A DNA stretch of 64,000 nucleotides, from contig NC_090611.1 of assembly GCF_004359215.1 (NCBI RefSeq), positions 1,343,662 through 1,407,661 of the forward strand, in the 5' to 3' direction. Shown here piece by piece: positions 9,633 to 19,184 of the stretch; position 1 is the stretch's first letter; each line of letters starts with the position of its first letter. The notes under the pieces were generated by a model. It saw only the letters and a program-made list of their open reading frames with translations. It did no database searches and was not told the DNA's origin. The DNA comes from Bremia lactucae (taxonomy: Eukaryota > Oomycota > Peronosporomycetes > Peronosporales > Peronosporaceae). The position numbers and the translations under genes are program-made.

Positions 9633-11108
9633 CTACTTCGCATAAGGACACCAGACCTCGTTCATTTCGACATATACGGATTTAAGCTGTGTCCACGATT
9701 CAATACCAGCAAGGCCATTCTCACGGCCAACGCCTGACATCTTGTGCCCACCCCAAGGCGTCTCCACCGGCGAGAGATTATAATTATTAATCCATGTCGT
9801 GCCAGCCTGAAGCTCACTAATCATGCGGTGACCACGCGTAATGTCTTTCGTAAAGACACCAGCCGAGAGACCAAATTTCGTGTTATTTGCCCGCGCTATC
9901 ACCTCTTCTTCCGTGTCAAATGGCAGAACGCACATGACCATACCAAAAATCTCTTCACGCACAATAGTCATGTCATCAGTACAGTTCACAAAGATCGCTG
10001 GAGAGAGAAAACAGCCGTCTTTAGTCGCCTCCGACGGAATGACGCGCTCCCCTCCTCCCTCGAGCAACGTCGCTCCCTCAGCTTTTCCCTTTTCAATATA
10101 ACTTTGCACTAGTTTCATATGTTTTTCATGAACCATCGGGCCAATATCTGTGCTTGCGTCCAGCGGGTGACCAATACGCAACTTCAATGTGCGCTCGTGA
10201 ATACGCTGAACAAACTCTTTGTAAACCGAGCGGTGGACGAAAACTCGCGTCCCATTAGAGCAAACCTGACCGGACGAGTACCAATTGCCTATCATGGCCC
10301 CGGCCACTGCCTGTTCGATGTCAGCATCATCGCATACGATCAGTGGCGACTTGCCACCGAGCTCCATTGTCACTTTCTTCAGATTCTTCGCCGCACTAGC
10401 ATACACCTTGCGTCCAGTGCCCACGGAACCAGTAAACGACACCTTGGCGATATCTTCATGTTCTACAAGTGCTTTCCCAGTTTCTTTTGCTCCTAAGACT
10501 ACATTGAACACTCCCTCGGGGACTCCAGCTTCTATGTAGGCTTCAGCAAGCTTTAAGGCCGTCAGCGGTGTCTCCTCAGACGGTTTAAAGACCATCGAAT
10601 TTCCAAAAGCCAAAGCAGGGGCTGACTTCCACGCTGCACTTTGTAGTGGATAATTCCAAGCACCGATGCCAGCAGTAACCCCTAACGGCTCACGTCTTGT
10701 ATAAGCCCAACTACCTCCCCTCAGCTCTAAGTGCTGACCCCCTATGGATGGACATACGCCTCCATAATAATTAAGGCAGTCCGTCGCACTTTGCACGTCT
10801 GTCACAGTTGTCTCCGAAATAGGACGTCCAGTATCAATGGTTTCTAATCTTGCAATCTCATCCGTCTTCGAGGTCAAAATATCGGCGGCTTTGCGAAGAA
10901 TCGCGCCGCGCTCAGCAGGACTCCGACGACGCCACTGTCCCTGGGCAGACCGGGCAGCACCCACGGCATCGTCTACTTGTTTCGTATCTGCAGCTTTGTA
11001 TGACGTCTCAGGATTGCTTGCCCATGCATTTAGCAGCGTAAAGGCCGGTGCCGGCGCTCTGGCTGCGACGTACTTGCCATTAATGAAAGACTTGACCACT
11101 CGCGTCAT
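9633..11108 (-). CDS. betaine-aldehyde / 4-trimethylaminobutyraldehyde-type aldehyde dehydrogenase (ALDH9-like)
   Basis: 491 residues, single exon, ATG at 11108, full length for the family. It would oxidise an aldehyde to the acid with NAD(P)+. Visible signatures: the Rossmann region GIGAWNYPLQ and FKPSEETPLTALKLAE, the SFTGSVGTGR glycine motif, the general-base Glu in VTMELGGKSP (about residue 255) and the catalytic Cys in SSGQVCSNGTRVFV (about residue 290). There is also a C-terminal PWGGHKMSGVGRENG typical of ALDH9/BetB. The DCLNYYGG and YNLSPVETPWGG segments fit betaine or trimethylaminobutyraldehyde substrates, but substrate cannot be fixed from sequence. No targeting peptide is evident, suggesting cytosol. 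It lies between the two inverted duplication blocks. Confidence 0.93.
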   Translation of the reverse strand: MTRVVKSFINGKYVAARAPAPAFTLLNAWASNPETSYKAADTKQVDDAVGAARSAQGQWRRRSPAERGAILRKAADILTSKTDEIARLETIDTGRPISETTVTDVQSATDCLNYYGGVCPSIGGQHLELRGGSWAYTRREPLGVTAGIGAWNYPLQSAAWKSAPALAFGNSMVFKPSEETPLTALKLAEAYIEAGVPEGVFNVVLGAKETGKALVEHEDIAKVSFTGSVGTGRKVYASAAKNLKKVTMELGGKSPLIVCDDADIEQAVAGAMIGNWYSSGQVCSNGTRVFVHRSVYKEFVQRIHERTLKLRIGHPLDASTDIGPMVHEKHMKLVQSYIEKGKAEGATLLEGGGERVIPSEATKDGCFLSPAIFVNCTDDMTIVREEIFGMVMCVLPFDTEEEVIARANNTKFGLSAGVFTKDITRGHRMISELQAGTTWINNYNLSPVETPWGGHKMSGVGRENGLAGIESWTQLKSVYVEMNEVWCPYAK

Positions 11109-11171
11109 GGGATTTCAACAATGTCAGCTTAAAGCTGAGAAACCTATCATATCGAATATCAACACATAAAA

Positions 11172-12090
11172 CAACTTATGCTAGAATGCTACCAATCCGA
11201 GGTTTCCTTGCGGTGGTGTGGCGAGATCCTCTTGCACCCCATCCTGCTTTAAACACTAATTTTTCACAGTAAACGATGTAATTTAGCAATATACTTTGTT
11301 TCATATGAAACCAATCTGGTAACATACAGATTGCCCTTTCTTTATTCTAATAGCTTGCTCGAGTGATCTAAGGGGGACGCACAGATACCAAATTGGCCAA
11401 GCCTAGTCAGCAAATACTGATATGCAGATCTCATTTGGGTTAATCACATCACACTGGTGTGTCTCGAGCTTCCAAATCATCGATAAAATCTTTAAGATAT
11501 TGTATAAAGCCATTTTTATTCTGTCGACGTCATGTTGGACACTCGCAAGCGTTGTTCTCGACCAAATGTTACTTTTAAATTGGCGGCACACGTCTGTGAA
11601 AGCTCGAGCATTTTTTGCATCTTGCGTCGCTTCCAATGGTAAAATTATGCAATGTTTTCATATATTGCCTCGGGGCTGTTTTAGCACGTTGCTGCGCAAT
11701 GGCACCGCTCCGCAGCCTGTTGCTGCGTCTGAGTCAATATCACGCTTCACCCTCAGTGTTCACTTGGGCTAGAGGAGATGCACGGCTTTGTGGGACTTAA
11801 CAGACTGCGTCACGACTCATTGAAAATAATGCGGCAAGGCCAAGCTTTCTCAACGTTTATCAAACTTTTGGATGCTGTGCAGACACATGCTTTCTCGCAG
11901 CACTTTCAAGGCGAGCAGCTGCTAGAGCTGCGGCTGGATCTTTGCGACCAGCGAATTAGAGGTCACGCAAGGAAGCTTGTGCAAAAAAAAAGCAAGAGCC
12001 GCTTTCTACTGCATTATGTTTAAGATTCAGAGTCAACAGCTTGTCGAGCGTCCTCGCCACTAGTCGACATAATTGAGCCAAAGTAGAATA
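11172..12090 (+). pseudogene. ruined copy of the tandem ABC ATPase
   Basis: The plus strand from 11172 matches the reverse complement of the intact gene's start (6376-6417), including the ATG context at 11189. The match then breaks into fragments: PRGCFSTLLRNGTAPQP (about 11668-11720), HGFVGLN (11778-11800), then a jump to LDAVQTHAFSQ and QGEQ near 11870-11925, and finally the 3' end near 12020-12090. Most of NBD1 and the linker are deleted, and about 350 unrelated bases (11230-11580) separate the start from the next matching segment. It lies tail-to-tail with the CotH-like gene, mirroring block 1. Confidence 0.85.
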
Positions 12091-12160
12091 GATAGAGCTT
12101 ATGACGTGCAACTGTTATTCAATATTACGATTTTTTTAAACGAGCTGAAGAAGAAAAAAA

Positions 12161-14044
12161 TTACGAAGTGCCGTAGTGAAGCGAAGGCTCGATGTTTGTA
12201 GTAGCTGCAGCATATACCAGAGGCCTGTAATGTTGGTGACGACGCCTTTGATGAGTGGCGAGGCCGACGCCCAGCGCAACCACTGAAAGCGCACAGAGCG
12301 AAAAGAATAGGTAGCTATTGGTGCTGCTGGATAAATTCTTCGCCAACATGCTCGATTCATGCACGGTCTCATCATCGATCGGTCCTCCATGAGGGATGAT
12401 CGGGTCGTCTTTACGAGCGCATGTTGGTAGACGATGTCCCATTTTGCACGTGCACTTTGCACCTGGTCCTTCGGGACAAGATCCGTAGCCTGAGCAAAAT
12501 GGTGTGATTGAACCATCTGTCATGTAAACTCCAGCTGATAACCAGCACGGATCAATTGTCGGCTGTTCGATTTTCTTGCTATAGTTGGTGCAAGATGTTA
12601 CAGGCATGGGTTTGCGAGGTTTTGGAAAATCGACCGCGTTGATGTAGCTGCTCGGGTTTGTTAAACAACGCTTGTCATTACCGTCCGCTGCACAATTGTA
12701 GGCAGGAAGGTCACCAGCAGCAACACAAAGATCACGGTCTAACGCTTTGTAAAAGCCGCCTATATTCGAGTCCATCCAGTGAGCGCGTCCAAGGACTGCC
12801 TGAATCAGGTCATTAATTTCTTCGCTGTAGCTGGCCTTACTGTTTGCTCCGACATTGGCGCACTGCAAGTTGTCACTTTTCCACGCGATACATTTAGATA
12901 ATTGGCGCTGGATTGGCTCAGTGCTTGTTTGAATAAACGATTGAATGGACTCATTACTCCACGTTGTTGAGCGTAAGAACGCCCAACGCTGTTGTACGAG
13001 GGATGCGAATTTGTAATTACAGACCAGGCGCTTCCAAAACGTGTGAATCGTGTACATCCAAGTCGTTTTGCCACCACCTCTTCCGTACGCTAAATTAAAA
13101 TCCCATACGGGACCAGCGTTAATAGGTTCACTTCGGTCTTTAAAGAAGTACGTGCTGCGACGATACGCGTCCGAATTGATTGAAAGCTCCGAGTGTAACA
13201 AGTAATCGACAAACGAGCCGATGTCAATATGCTCTTCGAGGCTATCGGGGTTGGTCATATTGTCGTGTAGAAACTGGTACAAACGGGGTAGTGGTCCAGT
13301 TGTGGGTGTTACGAAGTATTCGCGCATTGTTTGCGTCATGACTTTTGGTTCAGGGAACGTCAATATTGGCCTCGCACCAGCGCCAAAGAGTCCAGTTGCT
13401 TCGTTTAGTATTAAGTTTGGCGAATAGTCGCCATATCCCAGCGGATTGTTCTGCCACGCCCAACCTCCCGACAATTCTTCTTCACTCTGGCACGCACTGT
13501 TCAATTGGGCTAATCCTACCCGGTTTGGTGTGTACGCGATCTTTTCTAGGGCCAAGTAAATGCCACGATACCGAGGACTCCAGTCGTTTACATCGAGTTT
13601 GTCACGAACGAACACCACAATATGACGAGATCGAGGGGAATACCGCTCCGTACCGCGAAACATCCAATGAGCCAGATGGTTCCGCATCAAGGTCGCATCG
13701 ACCGTTGGACCGTTGAGCACAAATGATTGGTCTGTTGGAAATCCAAGTAGCTCACCCGCTTCATCCAAGTTAACCGCGATTTGATGTTTTGAAAAGTGAA
13801 GACTGGATTGTCCACGGTAGTGAACACTTGCAGGATATATAGCCGTCCGATTCCCATCCAAACAATTAAGGACACCGTCCTTGTTATCAATCACTTCAAT
13901 GTTCGCTTTAACAGCGTCTTTCATGCAATCAAGTGCTGGAATTCGAGGCTGGTTGCACGTTTCTGTCGGCAATCTCACTTTGGTTGGGGACACAATAACG
14001 ATCGGCAACTCGAAGCACGCTAGATTATGACGAATGCAACACAC
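12161..14044 (-). CDS. CotH-kinase-like protein, 5' end truncated or in an unseen exon
   Basis: 627 open codons without a stop. The family fold is seen as HYRGQSSLHF, NGPTVDATLMRNHLAHWMF, YRGIYLALEKI, DAYRRSTYFFKDR and AGPVWDFNLAYGRGGG, all shared with the gene at 60134-62305. A Cys-rich EGF-like module (FCSGYGSCPEGPGAKCTC) and a C-terminal membrane helix (SYLFFSLCALSVVALGVGLA) follow. CotH proteins are atypical kinases or surface proteins of spores and of some eukaryotes. Unlike the 60-kb paralogue there is no signal peptide and no ATG before codon ~40; the frame opens directly beside a tandem repeat beginning at 14060. Either a first exon is upstream (an AG acceptor at about 14016 would fit) or the 5' end was lost and this is a recent pseudogene. 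Confidence 0.75.
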   Translation of the reverse strand: MCCIRHNLACFELPIVIVSPTKVRLPTETCNQPRIPALDCMKDAVKANIEVIDNKDGVLNCLDGNRTAIYPASVHYRGQSSLHFSKHQIAVNLDEAGELLGFPTDQSFVLNGPTVDATLMRNHLAHWMFRGTERYSPRSRHIVVFVRDKLDVNDWSPRYRGIYLALEKIAYTPNRVGLAQLNSACQSEEELSGGWAWQNNPLGYGDYSPNLILNEATGLFGAGARPILTFPEPKVMTQTMREYFVTPTTGPLPRLYQFLHDNMTNPDSLEEHIDIGSFVDYLLHSELSINSDAYRRSTYFFKDRSEPINAGPVWDFNLAYGRGGGKTTWMYTIHTFWKRLVCNYKFASLVQQRWAFLRSTTWSNESIQSFIQTSTEPIQRQLSKCIAWKSDNLQCANVGANSKASYSEEINDLIQAVLGRAHWMDSNIGGFYKALDRDLCVAAGDLPAYNCAADGNDKRCLTNPSSYINAVDFPKPRKPMPVTSCTNYSKKIEQPTIDPCWLSAGVYMTDGSITPFCSGYGSCPEGPGAKCTCKMGHRLPTCARKDDPIIPHGGPIDDETVHESSMLAKNLSSSTNSYLFFSLCALSVVALGVGLATHQRRRHQHYRPLVYAAATTNIEPSLHYGTS

Positions 14045-14059
14045 GAGTTATTTTTTTAC

Positions 14060-15160
14060 AATGCTTGACATCTTGACATGGACCTACTATTCTCGGATGC
14101 AGACGCTACGTTGAAGTGAAGCGCAGTCAAAGCTGAGAGCAACGTCCGCAAATGTGCAAACTGCATGTGCGCTTATCGTTTTGCTTTTAGAGAAAGACTG
14201 CGGACTTGTTGAGCTGCTTTGTTTGGATCGAATTTGCGAATGGCAAACTTTCATACCGTTTACGTTCGACGAAATGACATTATTATATTTTGGAGGCTTG
14301 TGATGCCATTAACCGTATCTTGCCAATATCTTTTGACCGGTAAGTGCCTGACGTCAGCGAAAATGTCTCTTTTGAAATAAATTATACCATCCTTCGACGA
14401 TAAAGTACATATAATATACTACTATCTTGTCACCAAAAGTTTTTATAAAGTAGTAGTGTACATGAATAAGGAGCGGAGTTTCCCATATCGTTGATTGTTA
14501 TTGGCCTTTTCCCGGTAAATTTTTCATTGTCGTCGAAGCTCGCGATGGAGCCACAAGAGAGTCGTTTCGCGAATTGTTGTCGTTGGCAAGAGCGCTTACG
14601 AAATGTAGAGATCTACAGTGCTTGACATTTTGACATGGACCTATTATTCACGGATGCATACGCAACGTTAAAGCGAAGCGCAGTCAAAGCTGAGAGCAAC
14701 GTCCGCAAATATGCAAACTTCATGTTCGCTTATCGTTTTGCATTTAGAGAAAGACTGCGGACTTGTTGAGCTTGCTTTGTTTGGATCGAATTTGGGAATG
14801 GCACACTTTTATACTATTTACGTTCGACGAAATGACATGATTATATTTTGGAGGCCTTTATCGTCGAAGGATGGTATAATTTATTTTAAAAGAGACATTT
14901 GTCGCTGACGTCAGCTACTTACCGGTGATAAGATAACTGGCAATATACATTTAAGGGTATCACAATACTGTACTTGTAATATACTACTATCTTGTCACCA
15001 AAAGTTTATATAAAGTAGTATTGTACATGAAAAAGGAGCGGATTTCGCTTGTTATTGGTCCTTTCCCGGTATTTTTATCATTGCCATCAAAGCGCGCGAT
15101 GAAGCCACAAGAGAGTCGTTTCGCGAATTGTTGTCGTTGGCAAGAGCGCTTACGAAAAAT
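14060..15160. repeat. tandem duplication (offset ~557 bp) with an internally inverted segment
   Basis: Sequence starting GCTTGACAT at 14063 recurs at 14620, and most of 14063-14295 matches 14620-14852. The block 14429-14605 matches 14989-15165. Between them about 110 bases are present in opposite orientation: copy 1 at about 14298-14400 matches the reverse complement of copy 2 at about 14857-14970, including a shared TGACGTCAGC core. Copy 1 carries an extra, degenerate version of the last codons of the 15052-17148 gene. No other gene is visible between 14047 and 15051. Confidence 0.8.
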
Positions 15161-17148
15161 AAAACCCCCAGAAACGTCTGTACCTGGTCATCGCCACCCA
15201 GTTGTTTTCGCATATCGACGTAACGCGACAAAAGTCCCAGCAATGCAAACGAATCCTGAATCAGTTCCATTCGATTTTGGTCCATTAACAGTTCCTTTCT
15301 GTCGCGTGTAGATCGCGCATGAAATGTTTCAAAATGAAGAAGCTGGGCCAAAAAAAAAATTATTGATCGATATCCATCTGCTTCGTCGGGGAAGCCATGG
15401 GTACTCTCTAGCACGAAACGAATTCCTTCGCTTGGCAAATTTGTGATGATAAAAAGCATCAGCTTTACAATCTGACTTTTGAGTATCCGCAAATTCTTGG
15501 CATCCTCCACAGATGGTTGTTCACCATCATGCGCTAGCAATTTCGCGCACCGGTGAAAAAGCAAGGACTTCTTGAACTCAGACTGCATTTCACAAAGAAC
15601 TTCTGGCATTCTTAAAAGCTTATTAAGCAATCCAACGGCTTGCGTCTTGAGCATGAAACTACTTGTGGGTGCCGCTAAAATGGATGGTATTACGTTGCTT
15701 GTCAGTAAGGGCTTAAACTCTAGAGTCGGGGCCTGTGAATGCGTGAGGCCGAGGTCGGCCCAGAAATCGAGTACGCATAGGCCATATTTGACAACATCCA
15801 TCTCCTTCAAATTGGTGTTTATCACTCGACAGAGTGCCTTCATTAATTTCCGACATATTGGCCTTTGCTCTGATGCAGTTTTCGCTGGCAATGATAGCAG
15901 CAGCTTATTTCGTTCTTTTGAATCAGGATTCAGTCGAGATGATAGATAATCGTTCAATGATGTATAACGCAAGCCGGACAACGCAATGCGAGGGTGCTCT
16001 ATACTATTCGGGGTCTGCTGATTCGTCGCAACAAAAGACGACGAGTCACCAGAAGGCGACAATGCGACTTGAAAAAAGTCTCGAAAATGCGCACTATTAT
16101 GCATCACTGAGTACATGACACGTATTACACTGCACATCACGGTCCGCTCTATATCTGCTGATGCTTCAAGGAACTTCACAAACACTGGAGCAAGTGCAAC
16201 AGCCAAAACATCTCCGGTCATCATTTTGCCCAACACATCGTAAAGCTCTTGCGGAAGAGACGCCGCCACTACATTTCGCAGCGCATTGTTCTCCGTTGAG
16301 ACACTAATCATTGACGCATGAGCTCGAGCAGATACTTTTCCTGCGAGCTGGGAGAATACGCTCTGCGAGAACTTGACCCCACTTGCTGATTGCTGAAAAG
16401 ATTCATTGAGCGAATTATTCGATGACCCATAACTAAAATGCGATGGCGGCGAGGTGAAGCGCCTTTGAGGTGCCTGCGTACGATCTTCAACTGGAACTTG
16501 ATTGATAGATGAAGTAGCCTGTACAGTCACTACGCCGTTCAGCAGTATGAGTAAATCCCTTGATGGGCCTGTTAAAAGATAAGATATCAATTTCGCGTTT
16601 TCTTCTCTCACATTATCGCTGTCGTCCATGCCATACTCGTCTCCTAATGTGCGCTCTGTCTGGACGCCAGTTTCCACTACTGGTGCAGGCGGCAGCCTCG
16701 TCGTCTGTTGAGAATACTGCGCTTGATATTGTGACGTTCTCTTGGACTGACTAGCACCCACAAGAGTGGCATGCTTGCGCTGTTTATTGGCCAAAAGCCT
16801 GCGCTCGGCATCGCGGCGCTTGATCTCGATGGTACGCTTTTGATGCAGTTCCTCCACCTCCTTAATAGCGCGTAACTTGGCGCGCTCAGCATTTTGCAGC
16901 TCCGCCGACATAAAAGAGAGGTTGGATTCAAGAGCCGCAACTCTCTTTTGCATCTTCTTTTCGTTCTCATACTTGGTCTCCGTTTCGAAGAGCACCATGC
17001 TGGCTCGAAGGTCAAAATTGTCTTCTTTTACCTCCTGCAGCTCGGATATTAGATTACGAAGCATATCATCCGCCTCGCCCTTTTCCCGCTGCAGCCGCCG
17101 CAGGTTTTCTTGCATCTGAACAAGATTGTCCAGCGGCGCATCGAACAT
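15052..17148 (-). CDS. coiled-coil plus helical-repeat protein, ATRIP-like candidate
   Basis: 698 residues from the ATG at 17148. Residues ~10-130 form a strong coiled coil (for example LRRLQREKGEADDMLRNLIS, then KKMQKRVAALESNLSF) ending in a basic stretch. A low-complexity linker follows, then from about 190 an all-helical region rich in Leu, ending near the stop. This plan (N-terminal coiled coil, then an armadillo/HEAT-like body) is that of ATRIP, the partner of the ATR checkpoint kinase, but I see no diagnostic motif and the name is a guess. The last ~35 codons lie inside the tandem duplication, so a degenerate second 3' end exists at about 14495-14605. The gene is divergent from the fusion gene to its right, with overlapping candidate start codons. 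Confidence 0.7.
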   Translation of the reverse strand: MFDAPLDNLVQMQENLRRLQREKGEADDMLRNLISELQEVKEDNFDLRASMVLFETETKYENEKKMQKRVAALESNLSFMSAELQNAERAKLRAIKEVEELHQKRTIEIKRRDAERRLLANKQRKHATLVGASQSKRTSQYQAQYSQQTTRLPPAPVVETGVQTERTLGDEYGMDDSDNVREENAKLISYLLTGPSRDLLILLNGVVTVQATSSINQVPVEDRTQAPQRRFTSPPSHFSYGSSNNSLNESFQQSASGVKFSQSVFSQLAGKVSARAHASMISVSTENNALRNVVAASLPQELYDVLGKMMTGDVLAVALAPVFVKFLEASADIERTVMCSVIRVMYSVMHNSAHFRDFFQVALSPSGDSSSFVATNQQTPNSIEHPRIALSGLRYTSLNDYLSSRLNPDSKERNKLLLSLPAKTASEQRPICRKLMKALCRVINTNLKEMDVVKYGLCVLDFWADLGLTHSQAPTLEFKPLLTSNVIPSILAAPTSSFMLKTQAVGLLNKLLRMPEVLCEMQSEFKKSLLFHRCAKLLAHDGEQPSVEDAKNLRILKSQIVKLMLFIITNLPSEGIRFVLESTHGFPDEADGYRSIIFFLAQLLHFETFHARSTRDRKELLMDQNRMELIQDSFALLGLLSRYVDMRKQLGGDDQVQTFLGVLFFVSALANDNNSRNDSLVASSRALMAMIKIPGKDQ

Positions 17149-18906
17149 GCTCCTTCCGTGCGGATTCAACAGTTGCAGTGCGCATCAGAGTGATGGCTTC
17201 ACGCTGACGATTGCATATATTGTTAAACCTGATATTTTCGATGATAAACTCTGGAAGCATCCGCTTATAGTAAATTTGATGGAGCTGCTCAAAGACACGA
17301 AGCCTGAGCCTGCGACGGCTGAGTCTGCATCTACCGAAGCGCTTACAGTGGGAAGTGCGTCGACCTCGGGAAGGCCTCTTTTTGACGAGATGTACGATGA
17401 CTGGTCCTCGTTTGACGCTGCGATCGCTCGTGCAACGGCGGCATACCATCCAATTCGTAAACGATCATCACTGACTTTTGAAGTGTACAATCGCACAGTA
17501 TCAAAGGGGAAACACGACCGCAAAAATATTGCCGAGTTCCTGTCCAAGACCTTTAAGTGCACGCACGGTATCAAGTTTCGCTCGCGTGGCAATGGCAAAC
17601 GACTTCGGCACAGGTTGCGCGACATTGGGTGTCCCTTTCACGTCTATGCTTCAGCTGTGGAGTATGGCCCCAACACGTATCGCGTTAGGGTACGCACGCA
17701 TGAAAAGCACAATCATCCTATCGGACCAGACTCAATGAAGATGATGAGTGGTGCACTACACGAGTCGGACTACGAGTTAGCGCCGCAAGGTGGGAGCAAT
17801 GATTCTACTTCGGAGAGGAAGCTGACCGGGTCAACTACAGCAAGCACTCATATTCAGCATACAGAAACCGTGGTGTCACCAGAAAATGCAGCAGATGTGG
17901 CTCAAACGGCTTACGAGCGACAAATTAAGGAACAATTAGAAGAAGCAGATGCTCACGTATGTGCTCAAGTCCGAACGCAGACGGAAGCTCAGACACAGGC
18001 TAATGATCAATCACAGACGTATCAATATACCAACTCGCAAGAATTTCTTAAGCTGGAGGGGATGCAGGCAATGATAGACGCTCAACGAACGCTGCGGACT
18101 CAGCAGAATATCCTGCATGTGCAGCCTCAGCCTCCGCCAGTTGACGCTACTCATATTCTGAATACAAGCAGCCATGATAGTGAATTGTTAGAGGAGGAAA
18201 TTGACAGTACAATCAGCGACGATATTTTTGAAAGTTCTTCTGCTTCACAGACGGCAACGACAGATGTAAAAGTAGCAATCAATAGCAATGTTCAAGCCTT
18301 AAGCTGCAATGGTTTCGACGCTCCTGGAAAGTTTGAAGCGACAATGACTTTCGAATCGCTCCGCAAGCGTATTGCGAATTTTGCTGATGAACGCGATTGG
18401 AATCAGGTACGATTGCCGAATATTTTTGTGAAGTTCTGAATTACTTAAGCTGGTATACCGCGTGTGTGCTGGATTAGTTCCATACACCTCGCAATCTATT
18501 GTTGGCTCTCAACGGGGAGGTCGGTGAACTTTGCGAGATTTTTCAATGGAAGGGCGAAGTGAAGAATACGGCGGGTATGCCAGTCTATTGAATACTTATG
18601 TGCGGGTTTAAGCTTAATGACCACATGGTTTCAGATTGGACTGCACGAGAAAAGGAGCATCTAGGCGAAGAAATTAGCGATGTATTAATTTATCTGGTGC
18701 GACTTGCTGACAAATGCGATGTAAATTTGCCTGCTGCTCTTAATGATAAGATTGCAAAAAATGCAAGGAAATACCCCGCTGACATGGTACGTACACTCCG
18801 AGTATTTACGCACTTATCACTGCTTAGAATGACGCTGTATATGTAAGTGCAGGTGAGAGGGTCCTCGAAGAAGTACAATGAATACAAGCGACTGCGCACA
18901 GTGTAA
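17147..18906 (+). CDS. FAR1/GCM1-type zinc domain fused to dCTP pyrophosphatase (MazG-like, DCTPP1)
   Basis: Exons by inspection: 17147-18406, 18478-18574, 18635-18786, 18853-18906; all junctions are GT-AG and keep frame. The first exon encodes an acidic start and then a WRKY/GCM1-like zinc domain (FKCTHGIKFRSRG, DIGCPFHVYAS, HEKHNHPIG; C-C-H-H ligands) as in FAR1 DNA-binding proteins. A Gln/Thr-rich linker follows, and then, without a stop, a DCTPP1 domain: MTFESLRKRIANFADERDWN, FHTPRNLLLALNGEVGELCE, EEISDVLIYLVRLAD, KNARKYPA. The EVGEL and EExxD metal-binding motifs for hydrolysis of dCTP-type nucleotides are intact. A start at 17279 is more likely than 17147, because 17147-17149 overlaps the opposite gene's ATG. 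It could also be two genes with an internal promoter before codon MTFESL. Confidence 0.75.
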
Positions 18907-19184
18907 AGAGTGTATGTTTGAAAGAAGAAAATGTCGTGTATCTATCTGTATTGCCATGGAGCAAGTACCTATGTGCAAATGATGAAACCCCATCACAAAA
19001 TACGCAAAGTATCTTGCTGTACGTAAACCGCAAATGTCACCAATTATTCAGCGAAAGCAGTCGAGCAAACGCTTGAAAACCGCAAAAGACGAGATTACTT
19101 CGTAAACAACTTTATACGCGGAAGAAAAAAAGACGGCAGTGCCGTATTTATTACCTTCACCAAGTCGACACATAAGCCTTTTGT

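Noticed and set aside
11422..12023. Several plus-strand frames of 60-116 codons as small genes
   Set aside because: They align in pieces to the ABC ATPase (4649-6406), with deletions and shifts, so they are one pseudogene.
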